A stretch of 64,000 nt of DNA from Paulinella micropora (GCA_019918135.1 WBZZ01006779.1:78985-142984); one strand, 5' to 3'; positions 23,301 through 34,883 are shown, numbered from the stretch's first letter. The notes: generated from the letters alone by a model not told the origin. Translations and numbers: made by a program.

Positions 23301-23696
23301 TCGCGGGCAGAAATCAATAAGGCTTGATCCAGTTTGGTTCTATGCCGAGAAGAAGGCAGAAACACAATCTCCCTGCTCCCAATAGAGGAAAAAAAAGACA
23401 GGGAAATGCTCTGGGCGGGGAGCTGCACAAACAAGGTGCCCTGCCAAGCAACCAGGCATTACGCGCTGGCAATTGTTCAGTGTTGTCTTGAGGTGACGCG
23501 CTTCGAGTTTGGGCTATTGCCCGGAGGGTATTGTGTGTGTGGATAAAGGCCGAGAACACTGCGCTCCTAGGCACAGGCCGCTTGTGCGGCCTGAAGATAA
23601 AGAAGGAAGGGTAGGGGGGAAGGGGGGGGGGGGGGCGCGGGGGGGCCTGCCCCCCGGCGCTTTGCAACTTCCAGATTTGCTAGCACCGAGCGCGGC

Positions 23697-24563
23697 GTGG
23701 TGGGGTTGCTGCGATACGGTTTCCTGCGAGCCCGCCGGACCGTTCCCAGCTTGATGCCTGAGCCGGTCGACAAAAATTGTAAGGAACTCTGGCAACAACG
23801 CACAGATTCGTTGCTTATATTACAGACTCTATGGCCCAGGGCGCAGGGCGACACACTGTACAAGCTCTGCCAGACCCCCGCCCTAGCGCGCCTGCCACGA
23901 ATTCTCGTGCTACTAGAATGCATTGTGTCCGCAATGCACGCGGCTGGCTACACGCACGGCGATATCCATGCCCATAATATTTTAATACAAGCGGACACCG
24001 TGACCCTTATCGATTATGACCAGGCCAGGCCCGCCTGTGCCGACAGTGCCTTTCGAGATTACCTGGCGCTAGCAAGCCTGACGTTCAGGACTGGACTGCA
24101 GCAGGTGTTGCAAAAGGTCTGTCCACAAGGTGATGTACGCGATAGGCTGGCCGCAGCCAACCTGCCTGCTTTACCGAGGCTGCGACACTATGCACACGTT
24201 GGGCGTTGGGAAGCACTGTCCGACCTCGACGAACTACTATTCCCCAGTCAACACCTGCATATGCTCGGAATTGATCCAAGCACAGCCACCTACGAGACGG
24301 AATACCTCCTTCCCCCGCACGTGGTCTTTGAGCTGCTAGCAAAAACGACAGACCCGCGCGGATTCAGCGCAGTGTTAGCGCGGGCCGCCTCCGCTTGTGC
24401 CAGGCTACGTCTGCCACCCTCGTACAGTCAGTCAGCGAGAGTTAGGCTTATATTAATAGCAAAGATGAAGCACAGCGGGGCCTGTGATAAAAGCCGAAAA
24501 AGCAATGCTTCCGAGTTTTCCGATGGAACTGCCTTTTTTGGTCATATCACTCCCAAATTTTGA
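23697..24563 (+). CDS. Protein-kinase-like protein, N-lobe missing or on another exon
   Basis: The open frame is given from a GTG at 23,697, but no ATG supports it and the true start is unknown. Residues 70-110 contain the catalytic-loop signature HGDIHAHNIL (87-96), preceded by a helix (LECIVSAMHAAGYT), and then LIDYDQA (104-110), which occupies the DFG position as DYD. This is characteristic of the eukaryotic-type protein kinase superfamily. The glycine loop and the ATP-anchoring lysine are not seen in this frame. A candidate N-lobe piece (WAGSCTNKV...YALAIV) lies upstream in the same frame at about 23,406-23,526, separated by stops and a G tract; an intron there is possible but unproven. 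The last 30 residues are read from a palindrome repeat (24,484-24,550), so the original C-terminus has probably been lost. Confidence 0.55.
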   Translation: MVGLLRYGFLRARRTVPSLMPEPVDKNCKELWQQRTDSLLILQTLWPRAQGDTLYKLCQTPALARLPRILVLLECIVSAMHAAGYTHGDIHAHNILIQADTVTLIDYDQARPACADSAFRDYLALASLTFRTGLQQVLQKVCPQGDVRDRLAAANLPALPRLRHYAHVGRWEALSDLDELLFPSQHLHMLGIDPSTATYETEYLLPPHVVFELLAKTTDPRGFSAVLARAASACARLRLPPSYSQSARVRLILIAKMKHSGACDKSRKSNASEFSDGTAFFGHITPKF

Positions 24564-27500
24564 CCATATCACGCCCCGCGGAAAAATACAAAAAAGAATT
24601 TTTTTAATTAAAACTCAGGAAAACATTTGATTTATGTTACCCCGCGGAATGAAGTCGGAGCGGCCCCAGCCGAAATTGGCGCAAAATCTTGCTGTTTTGC
24701 CTGGTGCGCGTGATACGGTCAAAAAAGGCAATGCTGCCAAGTTTTCCGAGCGAACTGCCTTTATTAGCCATATCACGTCCAAAATTTAACCGTATCACGC
24801 ACCGCAAGATAGTATTAAAAAAAGAGAATTTTTTTTATTAAAATCTAGACAAAGTCTTACACTTAGAACCAAAAACTATGAGTGGGAGAGGGAAGAGGCA
24901 AGGAATGGGGGGAGAGTGTGCCAAGAAAGTACAAAACGAATTTTTTTTAAATAAAATCTTAACGGTATTACACTTGGGGCACGAGGACTAGGAGAGGGAG
25001 AGAAGAGGCAAAGAAAGAGGGGACGCCAAGAAAGTGCGAAATATGCTGGATTAAAACTCGACTGCCTTACACTTGGCATTGAAAGCTAGAAGTAAGAGAG
25101 GGGAGAAGCAGGGGGGGGAGGAGAAGGGGAGTGTTGGCGGGCCGCTCACTCAACCAGTTCCCAATGTCCATCGATACAGGCCGGCCCCGCTTTCTAAGAA
25201 GGGGAGGGGGGGGGGAAGAAGGAAGGGAGAGGGGAAAGGAGGGGGAAAGAGAAGGGGGAGGGAAAGAGCGCACTTGATTAACAACAGCCCATCGTTGGCC
25301 GTTCTTAACAGGAACCAAAGGCTAGGCCCGGAGGAAACGCGCTCAGTTCGCCCAGCGGGAGAGGAAAGAAGCATGGCGGTTGGGCGCCAAGAAACGCGCA
25401 AAAAAGGTTTACGCTGAATTAAAACTCGACAAAGTCTTACACGTGACATTGAGAACTAGAAGAGGGAGAAGGACGGAGGAGGGGAGCGGGAGAGAGGGAA
25501 GATACAGGGGAGGGGAGGGGCAGAAGAAAGCCAAGGAAGTACCCAAAAACATGTAAATTAAAAATTCTCGACAAGGGATAAGGGGATAGGGGGGGGGGGG
25601 GAGGGGGCGCCCCGGCATTTGGGGGCTTAGTTGAGGCGTTTCATGCATTTTTTTTGGTAGCTTCTGCGCTCTTCCCCTCCCCCCTTGCCCTGTTCTTTGA
25701 GCCCCCCCCCCCCGGGCTCAGAGGGCTCAAGGGGAAAGGAAGAAGAAAAAAAAGGCGGCCAGGGTTCTAACATAGGCTACCGCAGCAACATGACGTGGGC
25801 CGGATGCTGCGGCAGCCCGAGGGTGCCGTTGCAAATGTCAAGTGCAATGCATTGTCGATCTTTAATTCAGCGTAAATTCTCTCTATCTCCTAGTTCTCAG
25901 TGTCAAGTGTAAGACTTTGTCGAGTTTTAATTCAGCATAACTTTTCTTGCACCGGCGAAGCGCCCCAGTCACCTTGTCCTTTCCCTTTCCCTCTTTCTCT
26001 CTTGGTTCTCAGTGCCAAGATTAAGACTTTGTCAGGGATTTTTTTGCGCTGATTTTTGTACACCGGCGAAGCGCGTCCCTACCCTCCCTTCTCCCGCCCC
26101 CGCCCCCTTTTCATATTTTTCTGACCTTGCGCACGGTGGCCGAGCCATGGCACGGACAGGATGCCGTCGGGCCCGCCGGGGCCTTTGTCTTGCTAGCACA
26201 TTGACCACCGCCCGTTCATTCGCCACAGGGTCGTGCTGGAGCACGGTGCCCTGCTCCTAGTTTTCAGTGCCCCAATGTAAGACCGTCGAGCTTTAATTCA
26301 GCGCATTCCTTTTCGCACTTTCTTGGCGCCCCTACTCCCCCCCCCCCCTTCCCTCCCGCTCCCGATTTCCCCTTCCCGTGCTCCTTGAGCCCCCGGGGCT
26401 CAGGGGGCTCAAAAAGAGGGAAGAAAGAAAGGGGGAGGGGGGGGGCGCCCCACCCCATCGGTGGGCTCCAAAAAAAAGTTTCCTTATTTTTGCCCTCCGC
26501 TCTGAGGAGGGAGGGGGATGTGCCGCGTGCTGCCCTTTCTCTCTCCCAGCTGTCTGCCGGTCTCAGGGGGGTTTTCCTTCCTAGATTTTAATCCAATCCG
26601 ATTTTTTTTTGGGATGCGTTTGCACGCGCAAATAAGGGATGAGGGGAGGGAGGGGGAGGAGAAAGAGGAAGGGGGAAGAAGGGGAAGGGGAGTGATTCCC
26701 CCGCCCCCCTCCCTTTCCCTCTGTTCCCGTCGCCCCCCTCTTTCATTCCCCCCCGTTTGTTTCTCTGGTTGTCGTGCAAAAAAAAAATTCCGCAGATCTT
26801 TTCATATTTTTCATATTTTTCCGACCTTGCGCACGGTGGCCGAGCCATGGCACGGACAGGACGCCGTCGAGATCGTGAGGCCCTTGTCCACCTGCTACAT
26901 TGACCACCGCCGGTACATCCGCCGCAGGGCTGCGCTGGAGCACAGTGCGCAAGATGTAAAAAGCTAACATTCTGTACTTTTTTTCTTTAGTAAAAGTCGG
27001 CGGGGCCGGGCCCCCGTGTCAATATGGACAAGTGGGAAGTAATCTCTATTGGAAAATGCGTACAAAAATAGATACGGCAAAAAAAAAGACATCGCCGACA
27101 GCAAGAAAGGTTGTAGAGAGAGATGCCAAGATTAAAGCTTTGTCAAAAATTTTTTTATTAATTTTTTTTGTAAATTCCTAGCGCCCCCTGCCCTTTCTCT
27201 TTCCCTCTCCTAGGTCTCAGTGCCAAGTGTAAGACAGTCGAGCTTCAATTCAGCGTATTCTTTTTCGCACTTTCTTGGCGCGCCCTCCCTCTTCCCTCTC
27301 CTACTCCCTGCTCTCAGACGGGGGGCTCCTCCTTCCCTGCCTCTCCCCTCTGCAAGGATATGCGGAAATATCTGCGGGAATATGAAAAGTGGAAAGCAAC
27401 AATTTTTTTTGGAACGCGTTTGCACGCGCTCTGAGGAGGGACGAGGGAGGGGGGGAGGAACAAGCAGAGGACAAAGGTGAGAGGGGCGACGAACGTGAGA

Positions 27501-28730
27501 GGGGCGACGAGAGTGAGAGGGAGGGGGAGGACGTCTTCCTCACGGCGGCCCAGCCGAGCGTCTGTGTGTGATTTTCTTTTTGCGCAAGTAGATTTTGGCG
27601 CCAAATTGGCGCTTACGGCCGTTTCCCCGGGAAGGCTTAGACGTACTGCCTTCTTCAACCGTATCACGCACCCTACCTCCGGACGGCACAATGTGGCGCC
27701 AAATTTGGCTGGGGCCGTTCCGGAGGCTCAAGGAGCAGGGGTGGAGGGGGACGGAAGGGCGCAGAAGCTGCAAAAGAAATAAATACATGCAACGCCTCCA
27801 CAGGTCGGCCTCCCCTCTGTTCATATTTTTCTGACCCTGCGCACAGTGGCCGGGCTATGGCACGGACAGGACGCCGTCGGGGCCGGCCGGGGCTCTTGTC
27901 CTCCGCTCCTAGTTTTCAGTGCTCAAGTGTAGGACCGTCGAGTGGGCCGGATGCTGCGGCAGCCTGAGAGTGCCGTTGCAAGTGTCAAGTGCAATGCCTT
28001 GTCGAGCTTTAATTCAGCGTAAATTACGTTTTCTTGGCGCGGCCCCCTCCCCCTGCCCTTTCCCTCTCCCGCTCCCTGTTCTCAGTGCAAATAATAAAAA
28101 TTTGTCAGGGATTTCTGTTTTTGCGTGATTCTTTTTGGTACACCGGCAAAGCGCGCCCCTGCCTCTTCCCTCTGCAAGATCTGCGGAAATATCTGCGGGA
28201 ATATTAAAAGTGGAAAAATTGGAACGCGTTTGCACGCGCTCTGAGGAGGGACGAAAGGAGGTGGGAGGGGGGGAGGGGAAAGATAGATTAATCCTCCCCC
28301 GACCCCTTCCTCTCTTAGTTTTCAGTGCCAAGATTACAACTTTGTCATGGATTTTTTTAAAGTTTTTGTACACCGGCGAAGCGCGCCTCTGCTCTCCCTC
28401 TCCGGCTCCCGCCCCCGATTCTCAAACAGTGAGGCCCTTGTCTTCCTAGCACATTGACCACCGCCCATCCATTCGCCGCGGGGTCGTGCTGGGGCACGGT
28501 GATCCGCTCCTAGTTGTCAGTGCTCAAGTGTACGACCGTCGAGCTTTAATTCAGCGCATTCTTTTTCGTACTCCCTTCACGCCCCTACCCCTTCCCCTTC
28601 CCTCCCGCTCCCGCTTTCCCCTTTCCTTGCTCCTTGAGCCCCCCGGGCTCAGATGGCTCAGAGAGGAGAAGAAAGAAGGGGGAGGGGGGGGCGCCCCCCC
28701 CCCTCATGGTGGGCTCCAAAAAAAAGTTTA
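24564..28730. repeat. Repeat interval, no convincing gene
   Basis: 24,590-24,870 holds two palindrome elements and AT-rich strips. 24,870-25,450 holds minus-oriented monomers. 25,760-26,300 and 27,120-28,600 hold plus-oriented monomers and tRNA-like copies. A minisatellite unit with an 18-bp array occupies about 27,340-27,760. A block with ATGTGCCGCGTGCTGCCC followed by TTTCAATCCAATCCG-like sequence occurs at 26,518, and again at 28,767, 33,958 and 40,879. 26,960-27,110 is a short unique stretch without a frame of note. Confidence 0.7.
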
Positions 28731-28732
28731 CT

Positions 28733-29134
28733 TCATTTTGCCCCTCCGTTCTGAGGAGGGAGGAAGATGTGCCGCGTGCTGCCCTTTCTCTCTTCCAACT
28801 GCTTGCCGGTCTCAGGGGGGGGGTTTGCCTTCCTAGATTTCAATCCAATCCGGAATGGTTTCCGAACCGGCTCTTTTGCCGGTTCGGAACGAAGTCTGCT
28901 ACAGATGTCAGCATGAATCGCGTGTTTGTATCTTCTGTAGCCCGGGCGCCAAGCTTCATTAGCCGCTAACTCTTGTGCTAAGCGTTCAACGATGGCCGGC
29001 TGTTGCGTGACCTCCATAGCCATGCTTTCTATTGCGTCGGTCACCGCAGCGTATAGTTCCCTCTTGTACCAGACCACGACGTCCGCGCCTGTGTAACTAG
29101 CTTCAAACAGCTGATCCCCGGCACCGGAGCCCAT
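28733..29134 (-). pseudogene. Remnant of an unrecognised gene embedded in repeats
   Basis: From the ATG at 29,134 a frame of 133 codons runs into repeat sequence. Roughly the first 80 residues (29,134 to about 28,870) have normal amino-acid composition and look protein-like: a small GDQLFEASYTGADVVVWYKR segment, then a helical stretch rich in Ala, Glu and Arg. The remainder is translated from the repeat that contains TTTCAATCCAATCCG, so the gene is probably truncated at its 3' end. No family is recognised. Flanking repeats lie directly on both sides. Confidence 0.35.
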
Positions 29135-29870
29135 GGACGCTAGAAATGGACGTCTGTTTTTGGAGACGCACGGTGACGCAAGGTGGCCGAGCCATGGCAC
29201 GGACAGGGCGCCGTCGGGGGGGGGGGGGGGGGGGTTGTGAGGCTATTGTTCTCCTGGCACATTGACCACGGGGGGCAGTACCATCCGCCGCAGGGTCGTG
29301 CTGGGGGGCACGGTGCTCCGCTCCTAGTTTTCAGTGCTCAAGTGTACGACCATCGAGTGGGCCGGATGCTGCGACAGCCTGAGGGTGCCGTTGCAAGTGT
29401 CAAGTGTAATGCCTTGTCGAGCTTTAATTCAGCGTAAATTCGTACATTCTTAGCGCCCCCTCCCCTCTCCCCTCCCCTGAGCCCAGGGGGCTCAAGGAGC
29501 AGGGGAGGGGAAGGGGGAGAGGGTGAATGGCGCAGAAGCTGCAAACAAAATAAATACATGCAACGCCTCCACTAATCCCTTCGCCCCATGCTAGGCGCCC
29601 CCCCCCTCCCTCTGCAAGATCTGCGGAAATATCTGCGGGAATATGAAAAGTGGAAAAGAATTTTTTTTAGAACGCGTTTGCATGCGCTCTGAGGAGGGAC
29701 GAGAGGAGGGGGGGGGGATGATAGCAAGGGACAAGGGAAACAGAGGGACGAGAGGGAGGACGAGGGGAAGCACACCCCGCCCCCTTCTTCCCCCCCCCCC
29801 CCCCCCTTCCTCTTCCTCCCTCGTCCCCCCTCTGGGAGGTGCTAACTCACACAAAAGAGTTTTTGTTCCA
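29135..29870. repeat. Repeats and C/G tracts between a gene remnant and the foldback element
   Basis: Contains a tRNA-like copy (29,180-29,320) with a long G tract inside it, plus-oriented monomers (29,340-29,580), and a block with GATCTGCGGAAATATCTGCG followed by GGAACGCGTTTGC-type and GAGGAGGGACGAG sequences. The same block recurs at 5,463, 13,747, 28,178, 34,380 and 54,537. No gene is supported. Confidence 0.7.
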
Positions 29871-29872
29871 GA

Positions 29873-30254
29873 TCGATAGGCCTGACTAAGGGCTATTTCC
29901 TTTTCTGTCCTTTGTCTGCCACCCGCCACCCCTCGACCCCAACCGAAAGCCCCCCTCTTTCCGTATAATAGACCCCTTCTGGGCATGGCGGGGCGGGCGG
30001 GCGGGGTGCCACCTGTGACCTGTGATATCTATCTTCGTACTATTTTAATACATTTTTAAAAAGATGTATTAAGAATGTATTGAGGTCACGTGAGGATATA
30101 TCTCAGGCCACAGGTGGCACCCCGCCCCGCCCGCCCCGCCATGCCCAGAAGGGGTCTATTATACGGAAAGAGGGGGGCTTTCGGTTGGGGTCGAGGGGTG
30201 GCGGGTGGCAGACAAAGGACAAAAAAGGAAATAGCCCTTAGTCAGGCCTATCGA
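29873..30254. mobile_element. Foldback element with two near-perfect arms of about 153 bp
   Basis: The left arm (29,873-30,026) begins TCGATAGGCCTGACTAAGGG. The right arm (30,101-30,254) is its reverse complement and ends CCTATCGA. I see only about one substitution and one single-base indel in the outer and middle parts of the arms. The roughly 75-base centre is AT-rich and itself partly symmetric (AATACAT and ATGTATT). The arms contain a GTATAATAGACCCC stretch. No frame spans it, and flanking bases show no obvious target-site duplication. It fits a MITE or foldback transposon; an inverted-duplication assembly artefact is the main alternative. Confidence 0.75.
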
Positions 30255-31342
30255 CTGCAAAAAGAGATTTTCTGATGAGATTACGTGCCTGACTTCGGCC
30301 ACATGGAGGCCCGTCTCGGGGGGGTGGGGGGGAGGGGGGCGGGGTGAGTGAGTGTGTGCGCGCCAAGAAAAAGAAGGGTGCGGGCTTCGTGTATGAGCGT
30401 ACAGAGCTGCGTGGCTCAGAGAACAGGGGAAGGGCAAGGGGGGAGGGGAAGAGCGCAGAAGCTAAAAAAAAGCAGGAAACGCCTCAACTAAGCCCCCCAA
30501 TGCTGGGCACCCCCCCCCCCCCTCTTTGCATCCAAAGATTCTTTCTGCCACCCTCCCCTCCTCGAGCACGCATTGTCTTAGTCCACACCCCCCTCCCCGT
30601 CTGAGAATAGGGAGCGGTAGAGGGAAGGGGAGGGGCAGGAGGGCGCGCCAAGAAAGCGCGAAAAAGAATTGTCCTTGATAGAGCTTGACGGTCTTACACT
30701 TGCTTCTAAGAAATAAGAGAGGGAGAGCCGGGAAGGGGCGCGCTTCGCCGGTGTACAAGAAAAATCACGCAAAAAAAATCTCTGACAAAGTTTTAATCTT
30801 GGCACTGAGAACTAAGAGAAAAAGAGAAAAGGGGCAAGCACCATCTGTCTTTGCCACCCCCCCCCCTCTCCGTCTGAGAGCGGGGAGCAAGAAAGGGAAG
30901 GGGGCGCGCCAAGAAAGTGTAAAATACGCTGAATTAAAGCTCGACAAAGTCTTACACTTGACATCGAGAACTAGGAGAGAGAGGGGGAAAGGGGGGGGGA
31001 GGGGAGGGATGCGCCAAGAAAGCGTGATTTTTTTTTGTTAAAGCCCGACGGTTTTACACTTGGCACTGAAAATTAGAAAAGAGAGAGGGAAGAGGCAGAG
31101 GAAGAGGAAGCAGGGAGAGAGGCAAGCACGACCTGGTTTTGCCCCCCCTCACCCTGCCTTGCCCTGCCTCGTTCTTTTCCCCCCTCCTACGCCTTTTCCC
31201 TCCCTCGCCCTCTCCCCCTCGTTTGTTCTTTCCAATTCTGGTCACCACGTAAAGCGAGGCTCTCTTAATTTAATAGAAAAAAGACAAAAATTCATACTAG
31301 TTCTAAGAGGTGGTAGAGGAAGAAAAAAAAAGACTCTGCAAT
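30255..31342. repeat. Repeat interval upstream of the secreted multidomain gene
   Basis: Minus-oriented monomers predominate, for example TACGCTGAATTAAAGCTCG near 30,926 and GCGCCAAGAAAGTG near 30,905. 31,090-31,230 is pyrimidine-rich. The last 80 bases before the gene are AT-rich (CTCTTAATTTAATAGAAAAA at about 31,260), a plausible promoter/leader region for the gene starting at 31,343. Confidence 0.6.
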
Positions 31343-33445
31343 ATGCGGCTGTGCGCCTGGGTGTGGATGCTGATGTCTGCGTCGGTGTTTGCGCGCAAGC
31401 CCCCTTGGTGTAATTGGTCCACGAGCAACCCCTTGGTCCTCACTGTGCAAATGTCCGGAGCGTCTGGGAGTTTTGAGCTCCCCGCGGGGAGCGTGGTACA
31501 ACAAGGCAGCCGGCGCAGGCGGCGACAACAGCTTCAGCCTCCCCTCGAGACTGCGCCGGACTCCTATTTTCAGGTCGATTGGGGCGATGGGTCGGGCCAC
31601 GGCCCATGCGCCAGCCCCTGCCGCCACGAGTACGCCCGAGCCGGCCGATACCAAATCAGGGTGGACGGGCTGTTGCGGGGCTGGGCCATGACGCCGAGCT
31701 GGCACGAACGCAACAGCAACGTCTCGCAGCTGCTGAGCATTGACAAGTGGGGGGGTTTGCGACCGGCGACCGAGGGGGGCTACCACTTTTACCGGGCGCA
31801 GGGCCTGACGTCGCTACCTCCCTTGGCACAGCTGGCGGGCGCAGAGCTGGTGCTCAACTGGAGCTATTCCTTTGCTGAGCTGGGGCAGGCCAAGCTGCGC
31901 CTGGAAGGGCTGCGCGTCCGCGACGCAGAGGACCTGACGGGCATGCTGGCTTGGTCGCCTAAGCTAGAGCCCGACGTCAGTAGCTGGGACACGTCGCGCG
32001 TCCAGAGCTTGGCGCTGACTTTTGCGGGGACCAGCGCGTCTGTTATTCCGGGGCTGGGCGCCCTGAATACGTCTTCGTTGCTTAATGCTAGCGGAGCTTT
32101 CAGGGGCGCGGGCGCGCTGTTGGGCCCCGCCGTGTTGGACTGGGACGTAGGCCGGCTACAAGACGCCAGCTACTTGTTTGCAGGCGCGCGCAGCTTCCGC
32201 GCAGATCTCAGCGCTTGGCGCCCACGCAAGCTAAGAAACCTGAACTCTATGTTTGACCAGGCCGAGAACTTTACCGGCGAGATCGGCAGCTGGCCCTTGC
32301 CAGCCGACGCTTCAGTTCAGAATACTTTCCGGGGGGCGACCGGCTTCGCCGGCAATCTGAGTGCTTGGTCCTACCTGCAAGCTTTTGGCGATGAGCAAAC
32401 CTGTGAAGACTTACGAGCAGGCGGCCCAAAGCTCACAGAAGCCACGCTGCCCAACCAGTGCAGAGAGGCCGGAGGAGCCGTGTCTTCTTCTTCTGCCAGC
32501 CCGGGCGCTAGTGATAGCAACACCGCCAGCCGGACGCCCACGAGCAGCCCGACCCCTGCGGCCAGTCTCTCGGCGTCTGTGTCCAGCTCGGCATCGTCGT
32601 CTAGCACGCAGTCCGTGACGCCGTCCGTGACACTGTCCGCGTCGCCCGACGTCGACGAGTGCGCCCTCGTCAACAGCGGCGGCTGCACCGCCAACGGCGT
32701 CTGCACCAACACGTACGGATCCTTCTACTGCACGTGCAAACCGGGGTACACCAACCAAACGCAGCTGACTTCCCCTGACAACCTGTTCGGCTGGGCCCTC
32801 AGCGTCAGCGGCAACGGCAACCCGACCAATGCCCTGGACGGCAACTACCTCACTTCGTGGCTTAGTAATTCAGCCTATTCAATGGATAAAATCAGCGGCG
32901 TCTGCTCAAGCACAGCTTACACAGGGCCCACTACAAATTTAGTATACGGTGCTTACGTGCAAATAACCAAGCTAGACAACGTTGCCGCAAGGCTGTGGTC
33001 GGTTGGGGTCGTTGCTACTGAGCACAAGATTCCTAACGGTCTTCAAGGCTGCACGTCATCAAGTGGGTGTCAGGAAATTTCGGCAGTTGAAACGTTGCGA
33101 GTCTACGGATCGAACAACGCCGCCAGCAACACCGACTGGACCCTGCTGGCAACAGGCAGCGGCTGGACAGACTGGACCGCTGGGCAGCAAAGGACCGTGA
33201 GCTGGACACCGACGTCCGGCTACATTGCGTACCGCTTCATGGTGTATAAACACTGGGCCTATTATGCCCCTAGCTCTAGATCGACGTGCAATGATGGAGT
33301 CTCTCGCTTGGGCGACCTCAGGATCACGCTGGACGCGCCGGTGTGCATCCCTGTGTCGCCGACACCCACGATGTCTGCGACGCCGTCCGCGACGCCGACA
33401 ATTCCTGTCACGCCAACCCCCTCGCCAACCCGCTCGCCATCGTAA
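31343..33445 (+). CDS. Secreted DUF285 (BspA-like)/EGF/discoidin-like protein
   Basis: A 700-residue protein. The ATG at 31,343 is chosen because it gives a signal peptide (RLCAWVWMLMSASVFA); the frame is open 33 bases further upstream only from a GTG. In order: a PKD-like strand with WGDGSGHG at about 80; DUF285 repeats at about 190-345 (WDTSRVQSL, F.GA..F...LSAW, LNSMFDQA.NFTGEI), a family common in surface proteins of mycoplasmas and protists; a Ser/Thr-rich linker (378-435); a calcium-binding-type EGF module DVDEC...CTNTYGSFYCTC (436-469) with six cysteines; a beta-rich region resembling an F5/8-type (discoidin) domain (about 478-660, NALDGNYLTSWL); and a Thr/Pro/Ser tail. It probably acts at the cell surface in adhesion or recognition. 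No C-terminal membrane helix or GPI signal is present and the tail stops abruptly next to repeats, so the 3' end may be truncated. Confidence 0.8.
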   Translation: MRLCAWVWMLMSASVFARKPPWCNWSTSNPLVLTVQMSGASGSFELPAGSVVQQGSRRRRRQQLQPPLETAPDSYFQVDWGDGSGHGPCASPCRHEYARAGRYQIRVDGLLRGWAMTPSWHERNSNVSQLLSIDKWGGLRPATEGGYHFYRAQGLTSLPPLAQLAGAELVLNWSYSFAELGQAKLRLEGLRVRDAEDLTGMLAWSPKLEPDVSSWDTSRVQSLALTFAGTSASVIPGLGALNTSSLLNASGAFRGAGALLGPAVLDWDVGRLQDASYLFAGARSFRADLSAWRPRKLRNLNSMFDQAENFTGEIGSWPLPADASVQNTFRGATGFAGNLSAWSYLQAFGDEQTCEDLRAGGPKLTEATLPNQCREAGGAVSSSSASPGASDSNTASRTPTSSPTPAASLSASVSSSASSSSTQSVTPSVTLSASPDVDECALVNSGGCTANGVCTNTYGSFYCTCKPGYTNQTQLTSPDNLFGWALSVSGNGNPTNALDGNYLTSWLSNSAYSMDKISGVCSSTAYTGPTTNLVYGAYVQITKLDNVAARLWSVGVVATEHKIPNGLQGCTSSSGCQEISAVETLRVYGSNNAASNTDWTLLATGSGWTDWTAGQQRTVSWTPTSGYIAYRFMVYKHWAYYAPSSRSTCNDGVSRLGDLRITLDAPVCIPVSPTPTMSATPSATPTIPVTPTPSPTRSPS

Positions 33446-34880
33446 CACACGGACCCAGGTCGTTTTTCAAGCACGATTTGTCTTAGTCCCCCCCCGTCCG
33501 AGACTCGGGAGCGGGAGAGACAAGAGGCAAGGAAAGTCAAGAAAGTACCAAAAAGAATGTACAAGCAAAATTATTAAAAAAAATCCCTGACAAAGTCTTA
33601 ATCTTGGCGCGCGAGCAGAGCACAGACGGTGCCGGCCAGGGTTCTAACATAGACTACCACAGCGACATGGCGTGGACCGGATGCTGCTGCGGCAGCCTGA
33701 GGGTGCCGTTAAAAATGTCAAGTACAATGCCTTGTCGAGCTTTAATTCAGCGTAAATTCTCTCCATCTCCTAGTTCTCAGTGCCAAGATTAAGACTTTGT
33801 CAGGGGTTTTTTAATTTTTTTTTGTACACCGACGAAGCGCGCCCCTGCTATCCCTTCTCCCGCCCCCGCCCCTTTTCATATTTTTCTGACCTTGCGCACG
33901 GTGGGCTCCAAAAAAAGGTTTACTTATTTTAGCCCCCCGCTCTGAGGAGGAAGGGGGATGTGCCGCGTGCTGCCCCTTCTCTCTCTCCCAGCTGTCTGCC
34001 GGTAATTTCCTAGATTTCAATCCAATCCGATTTTTTTTGGATGCGTCTAACAGGGGATGAGGGGAGGGAGGGGGAGGAGAACGAGGAAGGGGGGAAGAAA
34101 GGGAAGGGGAGTGCTCTACCCCGCCCCCTCCCTTCCCTCTATTCCCGTCGTCCCCTTCCCCCCCCCCCCCCTTCATTCCCCCTGTTTGTTTCTTTGGTTG
34201 TCGGGCAAAAAAAATTTCCGCAGATCTTTTCATATTTTTAATATTTTTCCGGCCTTGCGCACGGTGGCCGAGCCATGGCACGGACAGGACGCCGTCGAGA
34301 TTGTGAGCCCTTATCCACCTGCTACATTGACCACCGCCTGTCCATCCGCCGCAGGGTCGTGCTCGAGCACAGTGCGTAAGATCTGCGGAAATATCTGCAA
34401 GAATATGAAAGGTGGAAAAGAAAGTTTTATTCGGAACGCGTCTGCACGCGCTCTGAGGAGGGACGATGGGAGGGGAAAGATAGCAGTGGACAGGGGGAAC
34501 AGAGGGACGAGAGGGAGCACACCCCGCTCCCTTCTTCCCCCCTTCCTCTTCCTCCCTCCTTCCCCCTTTCTTTTTCCCCTGCCAGTCTGTTTTTCTTGTC
34601 GTCGGGCAATTTTGTTTCCTTTTTTCATATTTCCGCAGGTCTTGCGCACGGTGGTCTAGCTATACACTCACAGGTTTATGGTATACTAAGGCTGGGCAAC
34701 TCGTCACCAAGCCGTCGTCTTTGCCCCAGGCAAAATACACAAGAAAATTCTCTGGTTTCAAGTCGTCGAGCACAGCTCCCCCCGCCCTTCCTACTCAAAA
34801 ACTGAAAAGAGATTTATTACTAAACTTTTATTGGTTGTTTTTCTTTTTAAATCTATTTTCCTGGAGCTTAGCCAAGCTCA
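33446..34880. repeat. Repeat interval with one AT-rich strip
   Basis: Monomers, the CGAGCAGAGCACAGACGG block (33,611), a GTGCCGCGTGCTGCCCC block (33,960), a tRNA-like copy (34,255-34,375) and an AAATATCTGCAAGAATATG block. 34,660-34,880 is AT-rich and unique-looking but shows no convincing frame. Confidence 0.65.
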
Positions 34881-34883
34881 GAA

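Noticed and set aside
30255..30470. Telomere or viral genome end at the foldback
   Set aside because: Sequence continues normally on both sides and no short telomere-type repeats are seen.
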